Part shown: positions 1 to 8,038 of the stretch, in pieces
How the letters are laid out: every line of letters starts with the position of its first letter
How positions within the stretch are numbered: position 1 is the stretch's first letter
From: Mesonia mobilis DSM 19841
Lineage (GTDB): Bacteria; Bacteroidota; Bacteroidia; Flavobacteriales; Flavobacteriaceae
Length of the DNA stretch: 64,000 nucleotides
Assembly (NCBI RefSeq): GCF_000423405.1
Contig: NZ_AUHX01000011.1
Location: forward strand, 1-64,000
Direction: 5' to 3'
The notes under the pieces: generated by a model
Databases searched by the model: none
Told to the model about the DNA's origin: nothing
The model's input: the letters and a program-made list of their open reading frames with translations, nothing else
Made by a program: the position numbers and the translations under genes

Positions 1-18
1 AGATCAAACCGACGATTT

Positions 19-124
<106 letters not shown>

Positions 125-130
125 CTTTAT

Positions 131-166
131 AAAAGCCCTTTATCATAAGATAAAGGGCTTTTTTTA
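131..166 (+). terminator. Terminator of the rRNA operon
   Basis: An inverted repeat AAAGCCCTTTAT / ATAAAGGGCTTT with a short loop is followed by a run of T. It lies a few bases after the 5S rRNA, as expected for an intrinsic rRNA operon terminator. Confidence 0.9.
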
Positions 167-490
167 TAACCAAAAATCAAGAAACTGACCCCAACGTTAG
201 GGATAGCGCTTTTCGACTACGCTCAAAACAAGCTATCTGTTTAAGCCCTTTTATTTTTAATCAAAACATAAAAAGTGAGTTGCGATAGCACGACCCAAAG
301 AGTAACGCTATAGAAATAAATTATCTTATAATTTTGGAATCTTCATAAAATAAATATTTATTTATTCTTAAATATAAACTGGCTAAGCTATTACTTCGAA
401 AATTCTTATAGTTTTCTTAAAATTCTTATTTCAATTTTTCATTCTGAGAATTTAACTAACTTTAAAATCTTTTAAAATTCATTTATTAGG
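167..490. other. Non-coding gap between the rRNA operon and the sugar transferase gene
   Basis: This stretch of more than 300 bases has no convincing reading frame. Around 194-204 it contains CGTTAGGGATA, the inverse of the ATCCCTAACG found at 17842-17851, so it may hold an end of the same dispersed intergenic element. The rest is very AT-rich and I see no clear promoter or RNA in it. Confidence 0.4.
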
Positions 491-1057
491 TTGTATTTAA
501 AGTTTTTTAAACCCCTTTTTGATTTTTTTGTAGCGTTAGTAATGTTACTTCTAATTTCACCATTATTATTGATATTGGGTATAATTCTATCTATACATTT
601 AACTGAGCATCCTATTTTTTTACAAGAACGTATTGGTAAAAATGGAAAATCTTTTATCATTTTTAAGTTCAAAACGATCTCTCACTTGGGATATAAAACT
701 AAGCTTACCGAAATATTTAGAAAATTTAAATTAGATGAACTTCCGCAATTGTTCAATATATTGAGAGGAGAAATGTCTGTAGTTGGTCCGAGACCAGATA
801 TTCCCGGTTACTATGATTGTTTAGAAGGAGATAGTAGAAAGATATTAAAATTAAAACCTGGCCTCACCGGATGTGCATCTTTAGCATATTACAATGAAGA
901 AGAAGTTTTAGCGAATGTGGATGATCCTAAACGCTATAATGATGAAGTTATTTTTCCGAAGAAAATAGAATTAAACTTATGGTATTTAAATCATATTTCT
1001 TTTCAGTTAGATTTAAAGTTAATTTTTAAAACTATATTTTTACCTTTTTCGAGATAA
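491..1057 (+). CDS. Undecaprenyl-phosphate sugar-1-phosphate transferase (PglC/WcaJ-type)
   Basis: This is a predicted monotopic membrane phosphoglycosyl transferase that would load a sugar phosphate on undecaprenyl phosphate to start a glycan. A hydrophobic segment lies at about residues 8-33. The family signature follows: ERIGKNGKSF, KFKT, the catalytic Asp-Glu in LDELPQL, then MSVVGPRP and LKPGLTG. The start is TTG; the only in-frame options after the upstream stop are this TTG or an unusual ATT. At 188 residues it is slightly short: the loop between KFKT and LDELPQ is about 12-15 residues shorter than in typical members. The aminotransferase gene follows 9 bases later, which fits a surface glycan or glycoprotein pathway using an amino-deoxy sugar. 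The sugar itself cannot be told. Confidence 0.85.
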   Translation: MYLKFFKPLFDFFVALVMLLLISPLLLILGIILSIHLTEHPIFLQERIGKNGKSFIIFKFKTISHLGYKTKLTEIFRKFKLDELPQLFNILRGEMSVVGPRPDIPGYYDCLEGDSRKILKLKPGLTGCASLAYYNEEEVLANVDDPKRYNDEVIFPKKIELNLWYLNHISFQLDLKLIFKTIFLPFSR

Positions 1058-1066
1058 ATATGATTT

Positions 1067-2209
1067 ATGAAAAACAATAAAATCTGGTTATCGTCTCCTC
1101 ATATGGGAGGTACAGAACTGAATTATATTAATTCAGCATTTGAGAATAATTGGATCGCTCCTTTAGGTCCGAATGTGGTTGGTTTTGAAAATTCAATCCA
1201 ACAATATTTAAATAAAGATAAATTTATAGCAGCACTTTCCAGTGGTACTGCAGCACTTCACTTAAGTCTTTTAATGCTAGGTGTAAATCGTGATGATTTT
1301 GTGATTTGCCAGAGTATGACCTTTTCAGCGTCTGCTAATCCTATAAAATATGCCGGCGCACAACCAATTTTTACCGATAGTGAACCTCAAACCTGGAATA
1401 TGTGTCCGGTTGCATTAGAAAAAGCAATTAACTATTCTATTGATCAAGGCAGAAAAGCGAAAGCTGTGATCTGTGTTCATTTATATGGAATGCCCGCTAA
1501 ATTAGATGAAATAAAAGCAGTTTGTAAAAAGTATGAAGTTCCTTTAATAGAAGATGCCGCTGAAGCTTTAGGATCGACTTATAAAGATCAAAAATGCGGA
1601 ACTTTTGGAGATTATGGGGTTTTATCTTTCAATGGAAATAAAATAATTACCACAAGCGGAGGTGGAGCTTTAATTTGTCCTTCAGAAGAAGCTCAAAAGA
1701 AAGTTGTTTTTTATGCAACACAAGCTAGAGATAATGCTCCGCATTATCAACATTCAGAAATCGGTTATAATTATCGTCTGAGTAACATTTCTGCAGGAAT
1801 TGGTCGCGGACAAATGGAAGTTTTAGATCAACATATTGCTTTAAGAAGACAAATGAATGCTTTTTATCAAGGTTTATTTAAGGATATTGATGGAATTACC
1901 GTTTTTAAAGAACCCAATAGTGATTACTTTTCTAATCATTGGTTAAGTGCAATTTTAGTCGATTCAACCAAAACTAAAAATCAAATTAATCGAGAAGATC
2001 TTCGTTTAGCGTTTGAAGAAGAAAATATTGAATCTAGACCGCTTTGGAAACCTATGCATTTGCAACCCGTATTTAAAGATGCACTTTATTTTGGCGGAAC
2101 TGTTGCAGAAGATCTATTTAAAGATGGATTATGTTTACCTTCGGGATCAAATTTAACCGATGAAGATCGAGAAAGGATTGCTCAAGTGATTCAGAAATTA
2201 TTTAAATAA
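1067..2209 (+). CDS. DegT/DnrJ/EryC1/StrS-family PLP aminotransferase (PglE-like)
   Basis: This is a sugar aminotransferase of the DegT family, which converts a nucleotide-linked 4-keto sugar to the amino sugar using pyridoxal phosphate. Visible family features are the N-terminal LSSPHMGG and ENNWIAPLGP, the SSGTAALHL segment, the PLP-contacting IEDAAEALGS, and the Schiff-base lysine in SFNGNKIITTSGGG. The C-terminal half has ESRPLWKPMHLQPVF and a final CLPSGSNLT. Its 380 residues are full length. It lies 9 bases after the sugar-phosphate transferase and 6 bases before a nitroreductase, so the three are probably co-transcribed. Together with PglC-type transferases this class makes bacillosamine-like sugars, but the exact substrate is inference. 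Confidence 0.9.
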   Translation: MKNNKIWLSSPHMGGTELNYINSAFENNWIAPLGPNVVGFENSIQQYLNKDKFIAALSSGTAALHLSLLMLGVNRDDFVICQSMTFSASANPIKYAGAQPIFTDSEPQTWNMCPVALEKAINYSIDQGRKAKAVICVHLYGMPAKLDEIKAVCKKYEVPLIEDAAEALGSTYKDQKCGTFGDYGVLSFNGNKIITTSGGGALICPSEEAQKKVVFYATQARDNAPHYQHSEIGYNYRLSNISAGIGRGQMEVLDQHIALRRQMNAFYQGLFKDIDGITVFKEPNSDYFSNHWLSAILVDSTKTKNQINREDLRLAFEEENIESRPLWKPMHLQPVFKDALYFGGTVAEDLFKDGLCLPSGSNLTDEDRERIAQVIQKLFK

Positions 2210-2215
2210 AAACTT

Positions 2216-2767
2216 ATGATTGAAGAAATAATAAAAAATAGGAGATCGGTATTTCCTGTTCAATATAATTCAGAAGAAATTAGCAGAGAAACCATTGAAA
2301 AAATTCTTGAAACGGCTAATTGGGCGCCAACCCATAAAAAAACAGAACCTTGGCGTTTTAAGGTCATGCAAGGTAAAAAATTAGAACATTTAGGTCAGTT
2401 CTTAGCAGATAAATATAAAGAAACTGCTGAAAAACCTTCAGACTTCAAATACAAAAAACTTCAAACCAATCCTTCCAAAGCAAGTTGTGTGATCGCTATT
2501 TGTATGCAGCGCGATCCTAAAGAAAATTTACCTGAATGGGAAGAAATTGCTGCAGTAGCAATGGCTGTTCAAAATATGTGGTTAACTGCAAGTCACTACG
2601 GCATTGGAGCGTATTGGTCTTCACCTGGATTAATTAAATATATGGATGAATTTTTCAGCCTTAAAGAAGGTGAAAAATGTTTAGGTTTTTTTTATATGGG
2701 AAATCATGATGAAACCGAATTACAAGGGGAACGTACTTCAATTGAAGCTAAGGTTGAATGGCTTTAA
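2216..2767 (+). CDS. Nitroreductase family protein
   Basis: This is a 183-residue FMN-dependent nitroreductase-like oxidoreductase, similar in layout to the small single-domain YdjA type. The N-terminal IKNRRSVFPVQY supplies the usual FMN phosphate-binding arginines. APTHKKTEPWRFKV is the second flavin-contacting block, and GIGAYWSSPG near residue 135 is typical of the family. The physiological substrate is unknown. It directly follows the aminotransferase gene. Its 3' end overlaps the converging DUF456 gene by 4 bases (TTAA), so no terminator lies between the two. Confidence 0.88.
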   Translation: MIEEIIKNRRSVFPVQYNSEEISRETIEKILETANWAPTHKKTEPWRFKVMQGKKLEHLGQFLADKYKETAEKPSDFKYKKLQTNPSKASCVIAICMQRDPKENLPEWEEIAAVAMAVQNMWLTASHYGIGAYWSSPGLIKYMDEFFSLKEGEKCLGFFYMGNHDETELQGERTSIEAKVEWL

Positions 2768-3264
2768 AATAAAATATCTTGGTGTTGAAAGCATAAATAC
2801 ACAAAAACACCTAAATAAATAACGGCAACAAAAAACTTCATAAAAGTTGAAGCTAAGAAGCCCATAAAAGAACCAAAAGCAGCTCTTAATGCAATTTTAG
2901 AGCTGCTTTTGTTAAATATAAACTCTCCGATAAAAGCACCTACAAACGGACCAATTAAAAAGCCTAGCGGAATTGGAATAAAAATTCCTACGATTAACCC
3001 TACTGTGGTACCAATGGCTCCGGCTTTACTACCTCCATATTTTTTGGTCCCGGCTGCGGGAATAATATAATCTAAAATAAAAATGAGTATGGCTATAAAA
3101 AGTGTACCGCCCAATAGCCAGTAATTCCACTCCATCTCATCCACGAAATAGAGTAGTAATAAACCTAACCAACTTATTGGCGGTCCCGGTAATATGGGTA
3201 AAAGGCTTCCAATAATCCCTACGATACACAATAAGAAGCCGATAATAACTAAGAGTAAATCCAT
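2764..3264 (-). CDS. DUF456 family integral membrane protein
   Basis: This is a small inner-membrane protein of 166 residues made almost entirely of hydrophobic helices. It has Gly/Pro-rich turns such as GSLLPILPGPP near residue 20 and the glycine-rich GFLIGPFVGAFIGEF in the middle, both typical of DUF456. No catalytic residues are apparent and the function of the family is unknown. It is divergent from blaI. A TAAATTTG -7-like element for it lies at 3290-3297 on the minus strand, so the first BlaI-like palindrome (3307-3322) would sit in its upstream promoter region. Confidence 0.85.
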   Translation of the reverse strand: MDLLLVIIGFLLCIVGIIGSLLPILPGPPISWLGLLLLYFVDEMEWNYWLLGGTLFIAILIFILDYIIPAAGTKKYGGSKAGAIGTTVGLIVGIFIPIPLGFLIGPFVGAFIGEFIFNKSSSKIALRAAFGSFMGFLASTFMKFFVAVIYLGVFVYLCFQHQDILF

Positions 3265-3289
3265 TATTCAATTTTATCTCTAAAATACA

Positions 3290-3297
3290 CAAATTTA
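3290..3297 (-). promoter_or_regulatory. Candidate -7 element for the DUF456 gene
   Basis: On the minus strand this reads TAAATTTG, a match to the Bacteroidota TAnnTTTG -7 consensus, 26 bases before the DUF456 start. No clear TTTG -33 element was found at the right distance. The -33 region would fall inside the palindrome at 3307-3322. Confidence 0.35.
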
Positions 3298-3306
3298 AAT
3301 TTTAAC

Positions 3307-3372
3307 AACTAAAATATTAGTTTAAACTAAACTTTTAGTTATATTTGATATAGTAGAACTAAATAATTAGTT
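3307..3372 (+). promoter_or_regulatory. Three BlaI-type operator palindromes around the blaI promoter
   Basis: Three 16-base sites share the form AACTA-N6-TAGTT: 3307-3322, 3325-3340 and 3357-3372. A TATATTTG -7 element (3340-3347) lies between the second and third sites, and the start codon of the BlaI-like repressor gene is at 3379. BlaI/MecI proteins are dimers that bind dyad operators of this size and repress their own promoter, so these are very probably the binding sites. The assignment to this repressor is inference from position and symmetry. Confidence 0.7.
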
Positions 3373-3378
3373 GAAAAA

Positions 3379-3741
3379 ATGAAAGAACTTACCAAAGCCG
3401 AAGAAGAAATCATGCAATTGCTCTGGCAGCTTAACGAAGCAAATGTAGCGACATTAATAGAAGAAATGCCAGAACCAAAACCTGCTTATAATACGGTTTC
3501 AACGATTGTTAGAATTCTAGAAAATAAAGGTTTTGTAGGATTTCGAAAAGAGGGAAGAGGTCATATTTACTATCCGTTAATAGAAAAAGACAGTTACAGT
3601 AAATTCTCGATGACCAAACTGCTGAATAATTATTTCGACGGCTCCGTAAAAAGTATGCTTTCTTTCTTTGTGAAGAAAAATGATCTAAGCATTCGAGAAT
3701 TAGAAGAAGTACTTTCAGAAATTAATAAAAACAAAAAGTAA
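3379..3741 (+). CDS. blaI: BlaI/MecI/CopY-family transcriptional repressor
   Basis: This is a 120-residue winged-helix repressor. It opens with KELTKAEEEIMQLLWQL, the typical BlaI first helix. The recognition-helix region PAYNTVSTIVRILENKGFV follows, then the wing GRGHIYYPLI. The C-terminal half is the helical dimerisation domain. It overlaps the M56 peptidase gene by one base (the A of TAATG), the classic repressor/sensor-protease pairing. In this family the sensor peptidase triggers cleavage of the repressor. Three dyad sites upstream suggest autoregulation. No beta-lactamase gene is nearby, so the regulon is probably the downstream locus and other genes rather than beta-lactam resistance. 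Confidence 0.92.
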   Translation: MKELTKAEEEIMQLLWQLNEANVATLIEEMPEPKPAYNTVSTIVRILENKGFVGFRKEGRGHIYYPLIEKDSYSKFSMTKLLNNYFDGSVKSMLSFFVKKNDLSIRELEEVLSEINKNKK

Positions 3742-5384
3742 TGGTGACCTATATCCTACAGTTAAGTGTTTTTTTACTTCTATTTTGGGGAGTTTACGAG
3801 CTGTTTTTAAAGAAAGAAACCTTTTTTACTTACAACCGTTGGTACTTGTTGCTTACGCCTATCATTTCAGCATTACTGCCATTTTTAAGTTTTAATGTAT
3901 TAGAAAGTTATGCGGTAGAAGCACAACAACTGGTTCAATTGCCGGCTGTGTTTATTGGTGATCCTGTGATTAAAGAAATTCCTAATAAAACTGTCACCAA
4001 CTTAACTAATTCTATAGGTTTTTTCGAGAAGTATGCTTGGTGGTTGGCTTATGGTTTAGGAGTGTTGATCAGTCTTTTATTATTGATTAAAAAGATTTTT
4101 CAGTTTCAACAAATCAGAAAGCAAGGTAAAGTCTCTTACCTAAACGATTTAAAACTTGTTGAAGTTGAAAACAGCTCGATGGCTTGTACTTTCTTTAAAA
4201 CTATTTATTTAGGAAGTGATCTAGCGGAAACCGAAAAAGCCCAAATTTTAAAACACGAGCAAGTCCACGCGCAACAATACCATAGTTTAGACTTGTTGTT
4301 TTTTGAAATTTTAAAAATCGCTATTTGGTTTAATCCGGTGGTGTATATCTATCAAAAGCAAATCACCAATATACACGAATACATCGCCGATGCAGAAGCG
4401 ACTAAAAATTCAGACAAAAAATCGTATTACGAAAGTTTACTTAAGGTAGCTTTTGGGAGCGAACAAATATCATTCATCAATCAATTTTTTAATCATTCAT
4501 TAATCAAAACACGAATTCTTATGTTACAAAAATCAAAATCGGCAAGAGCCGCTAAATTCAAATTTTTAATTCTGATCCCATTAATCTTTGCGATGCTTAC
4601 GTATGTGTCGTGTTCAGATACTACAAATTTAATAGATGGGGAAAATGAAAATATGGAAGTGCCAACTCCACCGACACCACCGGCGCCACCTGAAGCTTTA
4701 TCTCAAGAAGATGCTGAACTTGTGAATCAATTAGAAAGTGAACTTAAACAAATGGAGGAAAACGGAAAATCATTTTTTGAAATTTCTGAATCTTTTATGA
4801 TCGAGAAAGATAAGCATATCATATCTAAAGAAGCATTTTATAGAATGCGTGTATTTTCAGAATGGATGTTTCAAAGTAATAAAGAAAGAAAATTAGCAGA
4901 AGGAACTTGGACTGAAGAAAACGAAAGTAATCACCAAGAAATGATGCAAAAGGCTTGGGCTCAATCCTACGAAGACTATGTAGCTTACCGAAAAAGTCAG
5001 TCCAAAAAAGAAAATACTTCAACAGAAGGAGTTCCTTTTACAGCGATTGAAACAGTACCTACTTATCCCGGTTGTGAGAATTTAGATAATGCAGCCGCAA
5101 AAAAATGTATGAGTGAGCAAATCACAAACTTTGTGAATAAAAATTTCGATACCAATGCAGTAAAACCTTATGCTGAAAAAGGGACAAACAGAATTTATGT
5201 GCGTTTTGTGATCACCAAAGACGGGAATATCGATAATATTCAAGCGAGAGCATCTTCACCAGAATTAGTTGAAGAAGGGAAACGTGTGGTAGCGCTATTA
5301 CCCAAAATGAAACCGGGAAAAAACGACGGAAAGCCTGTTGGCGTTTTATACAGTTTACCCATCATTTTTCAAGTAAGTGAATAA
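3741..5384 (+). CDS. BlaR1-like M56 membrane metallopeptidase with C-terminal TonB-like domain
   Basis: This is a sensor-type zinc peptidase of the inner membrane. Transmembrane segments lie near residues 3-20, 36-52, about 90-112 and 275-290. The HEQVH motif (residues 172-176) is the HEXXH zinc site, on the cytoplasmic loop, and FNPVVYIYQKQITNIHEYIADAEA supplies further family residues. After the last membrane helix comes a Pro/Thr-rich linker, an acidic helical stretch, and a TonB C-terminal-like domain (YVRFVITKDGNID to the end) preceded by a YPGCENL segment. Known BlaR1 proteins end in a penicillin-binding domain; this one does not, so the ligand is not a beta-lactam by homology. Its last 8 bases overlap the TPR gene. 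Confidence 0.9.
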   Translation: MVTYILQLSVFLLLFWGVYELFLKKETFFTYNRWYLLLTPIISALLPFLSFNVLESYAVEAQQLVQLPAVFIGDPVIKEIPNKTVTNLTNSIGFFEKYAWWLAYGLGVLISLLLLIKKIFQFQQIRKQGKVSYLNDLKLVEVENSSMACTFFKTIYLGSDLAETEKAQILKHEQVHAQQYHSLDLLFFEILKIAIWFNPVVYIYQKQITNIHEYIADAEATKNSDKKSYYESLLKVAFGSEQISFINQFFNHSLIKTRILMLQKSKSARAAKFKFLILIPLIFAMLTYVSCSDTTNLIDGENENMEVPTPPTPPAPPEALSQEDAELVNQLESELKQMEENGKSFFEISESFMIEKDKHIISKEAFYRMRVFSEWMFQSNKERKLAEGTWTEENESNHQEMMQKAWAQSYEDYVAYRKSQSKKENTSTEGVPFTAIETVPTYPGCENLDNAAAKKCMSEQITNFVNKNFDTNAVKPYAEKGTNRIYVRFVITKDGNIDNIQARASSPELVEEGKRVVALLPKMKPGKNDGKPVGVLYSLPIIFQVSE

Positions 5385-6525
5385 ACTATTTTTAAGCATA
5401 TTAGTTTTATTTTTATGGAAAGCCGAAGCACAAACTTCGGCTTTACCGCTTGCAGATAGTTTATATGCTATCGGGAATTATCAAAATGCGATCGAGCTTT
5501 ATCAAAATTCTTCTTCAACTTCCGCGGTAACCTATCAGAAAATTGCCCAAGCTTACCAAGCCACCGGAAATATTGGTTTAGCGATTAATAATTATGAAAA
5601 GGCAATTCAGCTAGATCAAAAATTAATTATCGCGAAAAGCAATTTAGGTAAATTGTATTATCAAAGTAGAAACTATCAAATTGCCGATAGTGTTTTTAAA
5701 AAGCTTGTAGAGGATTACCCTAAAAATCCCGATTTTTATTATCGTTTAGGTTTGGCTAAAGAACAGCTGGATGATACCACGGCGATTCAGGATTTTCAAA
5801 AAGTTTTGGAGTTAAATGAAAATCATCAAAAAACCTTATATGAAGTTGCTAAGCATCATTACCGAAAGAAAAATTATCAAAAAGTAGAAGAATTAGGTGA
5901 AAAAGCTTTGCTAAGTTATCCTGAAAATACAAGGATGATTAGTCTTCTGGCTCAAAATGCGGTGGCTCTAAAAAATCTAGTTTCCGCTAAAAATAGATTT
6001 GAACAGTTAATAGAATTCAATCAAAAATCGGTATTTATTCATTTTAATTTAGGTTCGTGTTATTTCAATTTAAAAAAATATGAAAAAGCTTACGAGCAAT
6101 TTGTAAAAGTAATTCAGCTAGAAAAAAATCATATACAGGCATTTTTGTTTGCAGGTAAAAGCTTAAATGAATTAGAACGCTACCAGGAAGCCACAGAGTT
6201 TTTAAAAGTGGCGGTTTTATTGGCAGATCAACCGGTAGATGAGTTTTATACTACTTATGCGATTAGTTTACAAAAGCAAGAGCAATTTAAAAAAGCGATC
6301 GAAAATTTTAAAACTGCGTTAGAAGAAAATTCTCAAAATTACAGGGCGCAATACGAGTTAGCGGTTTGTGCCGATAATTACTATAAAGATTTAGTTACAA
6401 GAATTAATTATTACCAGCTTTTTGTGCGCAAATTTCAAAATGAACCTAAAGCGAAGTATTACTTGTATTTAGCTAAAAACCGGTTAAGTGATTTAAAAGA
6501 ACAGCAGCATCTCGCCAAAAACTAA
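5377..6525 (+). CDS. Exported tetratricopeptide-repeat protein
   Basis: This 382-residue protein starts with a signal peptide (about residues 1-18, ending KAEAQ). The rest is consecutive TPR units, for example around AINNYEKAIQLDQ, ADSVFKKLVEDYPKNPDFYYRLG and KAIENFKTALEENSQNY. It is probably a periplasmic scaffold. The start is GTG and overlaps the end of the M56 gene by 8 bases, which argues for translational coupling and a shared job with the BlaI/M56 system. Such a TPR partner after a Bacteroidota M56 gene would be a natural periplasmic interaction partner of its TonB-like domain, but that is inference. No enzymatic motif is visible. Confidence 0.88.
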   Translation: MNKLFLSILVLFLWKAEAQTSALPLADSLYAIGNYQNAIELYQNSSSTSAVTYQKIAQAYQATGNIGLAINNYEKAIQLDQKLIIAKSNLGKLYYQSRNYQIADSVFKKLVEDYPKNPDFYYRLGLAKEQLDDTTAIQDFQKVLELNENHQKTLYEVAKHHYRKKNYQKVEELGEKALLSYPENTRMISLLAQNAVALKNLVSAKNRFEQLIEFNQKSVFIHFNLGSCYFNLKKYEKAYEQFVKVIQLEKNHIQAFLFAGKSLNELERYQEATEFLKVAVLLADQPVDEFYTTYAISLQKQEQFKKAIENFKTALEENSQNYRAQYELAVCADNYYKDLVTRINYYQLFVRKFQNEPKAKYYLYLAKNRLSDLKEQQHLAKN

Positions 6526-6600
6526 ATGTTTATAAGCTTGTTATTAAAATTAAGGTGAAATACGAAGTTTGCTTTGTAAAGAATACTTAATTTTACTTTT

Positions 6601-7074
6601 ATGAAGTATAGTTACCTTTTGCTGTTACTTTTATGTTTTGGATGCCAAAACTTTGAAACCAAAAAAATCTCTTCTGAAGACTTAGTTGAAGAAGAATTAA
6701 AAGAATTGAATTGGCAAGAAGTAGAGGTTTATCCTGCTTTTGAAGCTTGCGAAAATCTTTCTGAAACGCAAGCAAAAAAATCTTGTTTCGAGCAGCAATT
6801 TGCCTTACAACTTCACGAATCTCTTCAGCAGAAAAAAGTGATTTTATCAGATTCGATCCAAGAGAAAATGCTATTGTATATTTCAATCAACGCAACCGGA
6901 AAGCCAAGTTTAGATTCCTTAGAAACTTCCGCTTTAATTGAAGAAAAAATGCCTCAAATGCAATCTTGGTTGCAAGAATCAATTCAAAAAATGCCAAAAA
7001 TATACCCCGCTAGAAAGCGAGGTATTCCTGTAAAAACTTCGTTTAAATTACCCTTGGTAATTGCTTCAGAATAA
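6601..7074 (+). CDS. Small lipoprotein resembling the TonB-like tail of the M56 protein
   Basis: This is a 157-residue predicted lipoprotein: a signal peptide of about 14 residues ends in a lipobox-like LCFGC with the lipid-bearing cysteine at position 15. The segment YPAFEACENLSETQAKKSC matches the order and spacing of YPGCENLDNAAAKKC in the M56 protein two genes upstream. The later IS-INATGKPSLDS resembles the TonB C-terminal strand pattern there. The last part again ends in a strand KTSFKLPLVI like YSLPIIFQV. I infer a paralogous domain. It lies 75 bases after the TPR gene and ends 2 bases before the converging gene. The function is unknown. Confidence 0.75.
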   Translation: MKYSYLLLLLLCFGCQNFETKKISSEDLVEEELKELNWQEVEVYPAFEACENLSETQAKKSCFEQQFALQLHESLQQKKVILSDSIQEKMLLYISINATGKPSLDSLETSALIEEKMPQMQSWLQESIQKMPKIYPARKRGIPVKTSFKLPLVIASE

Positions 7075-7076
7075 GT

Positions 7077-7964
7077 TTAGAGATTAAATTTTAATCCGGC
7101 GGTAAAATCGATAGGGAATTCACCGTTATTATCTTTTCCTAAAGACACAAAATCATTATAACTTAACGTAAAGAAAGTCTCTTTACCAATTCGAATGGCA
7201 ACTCCCGCTCCAAGACTTAACGGTAGATCTAAAGAAAAATCGTCTCTTCGCTCAACATCGGTAATCTCATTAGAATCTGCATCGTAAATATAACGTGGCT
7301 CTTCAGTATAATAAAGTTCAATCGCTTCAGCTTCAAGATAAAAATGAAACCATTCTGCATTGATCACTTTAAAACGGTAGTTAAAAGTAAGACCAGTGTA
7401 GTTGTATTCGTAATCATCTTTTTCAAAAACGTGTCTCACTTGCGTGAAAATAGAATGTCTATCGAACTTTTTACTGCTGTATAATTCTAATTCGATTCCT
7501 GCAACTGCGGTAGTTTCGTTAGTTGGGTTGGGTGAATAAACAGCATTAGTTATTCCGCCAAAAATACCAAAACGAGCTTCCGGTTTAACAGCATCGTCTT
7601 CAGCCACAAAATCTTGATCGACAGCAGCATTATGTTCGTTAATATATTTTCTTAAACTGCTTAAAGTTAACTTTACTTTATCGGTTGCAATTTCTGTTTC
7701 TGGAGTTACTTGCGCTAGAGTTTCTTTATACTGAGCCTGAAAGCGATTTTTTTCTCCAAAACGCGTATTAGTTAACTCGTAGGTTTCGCCATCTTTAACC
7801 ACAAAATATCGGTATTGGTTATCGATTGTATTCCAAAGCAAAGTCACATCTCCTTCAACGGCGGTGTAAAGTGATAAATTTTCACCATCGATGGTATAAT
7901 TTTCTTGAGCAAATGTAGATAAGCTCAAAAAAGCAATGCAAATAATCAGTAAATATCGTTTCAT
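7077..7964 (-). CDS. Exported protein, probable small outer-membrane beta-barrel
   Basis: This 295-residue protein has a signal peptide (about 1-19, ending TFAQ). The N-terminal part (20-125) is soluble, with repeated short strands (QYRYFVVKDGETYEL). From about residue 130 to the end it shows alternating hydrophobic/polar strands of 10-12 residues separated by charged turns, and the final strand is FTAGLKFNL, typical of outer-membrane barrels. I do not recognise a named family. It is transcribed toward the lipoprotein gene with only 2 bases between the two stops. No terminator is visible there. Confidence 0.7.
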   Translation of the reverse strand: MKRYLLIICIAFLSLSTFAQENYTIDGENLSLYTAVEGDVTLLWNTIDNQYRYFVVKDGETYELTNTRFGEKNRFQAQYKETLAQVTPETEIATDKVKLTLSSLRKYINEHNAAVDQDFVAEDDAVKPEARFGIFGGITNAVYSPNPTNETTAVAGIELELYSSKKFDRHSIFTQVRHVFEKDDYEYNYTGLTFNYRFKVINAEWFHFYLEAEAIELYYTEEPRYIYDADSNEITDVERRDDFSLDLPLSLGAGVAIRIGKETFFTLSYNDFVSLGKDNNGEFPIDFTAGLKFNL

Positions 7965-8038
7965 GGGTATATTTTTTCTGAAGTAAAAGTAAGCATTTTT
8001 TAAAAATCGCCGAGCGATACGTCTTTAAAATCAATAGT

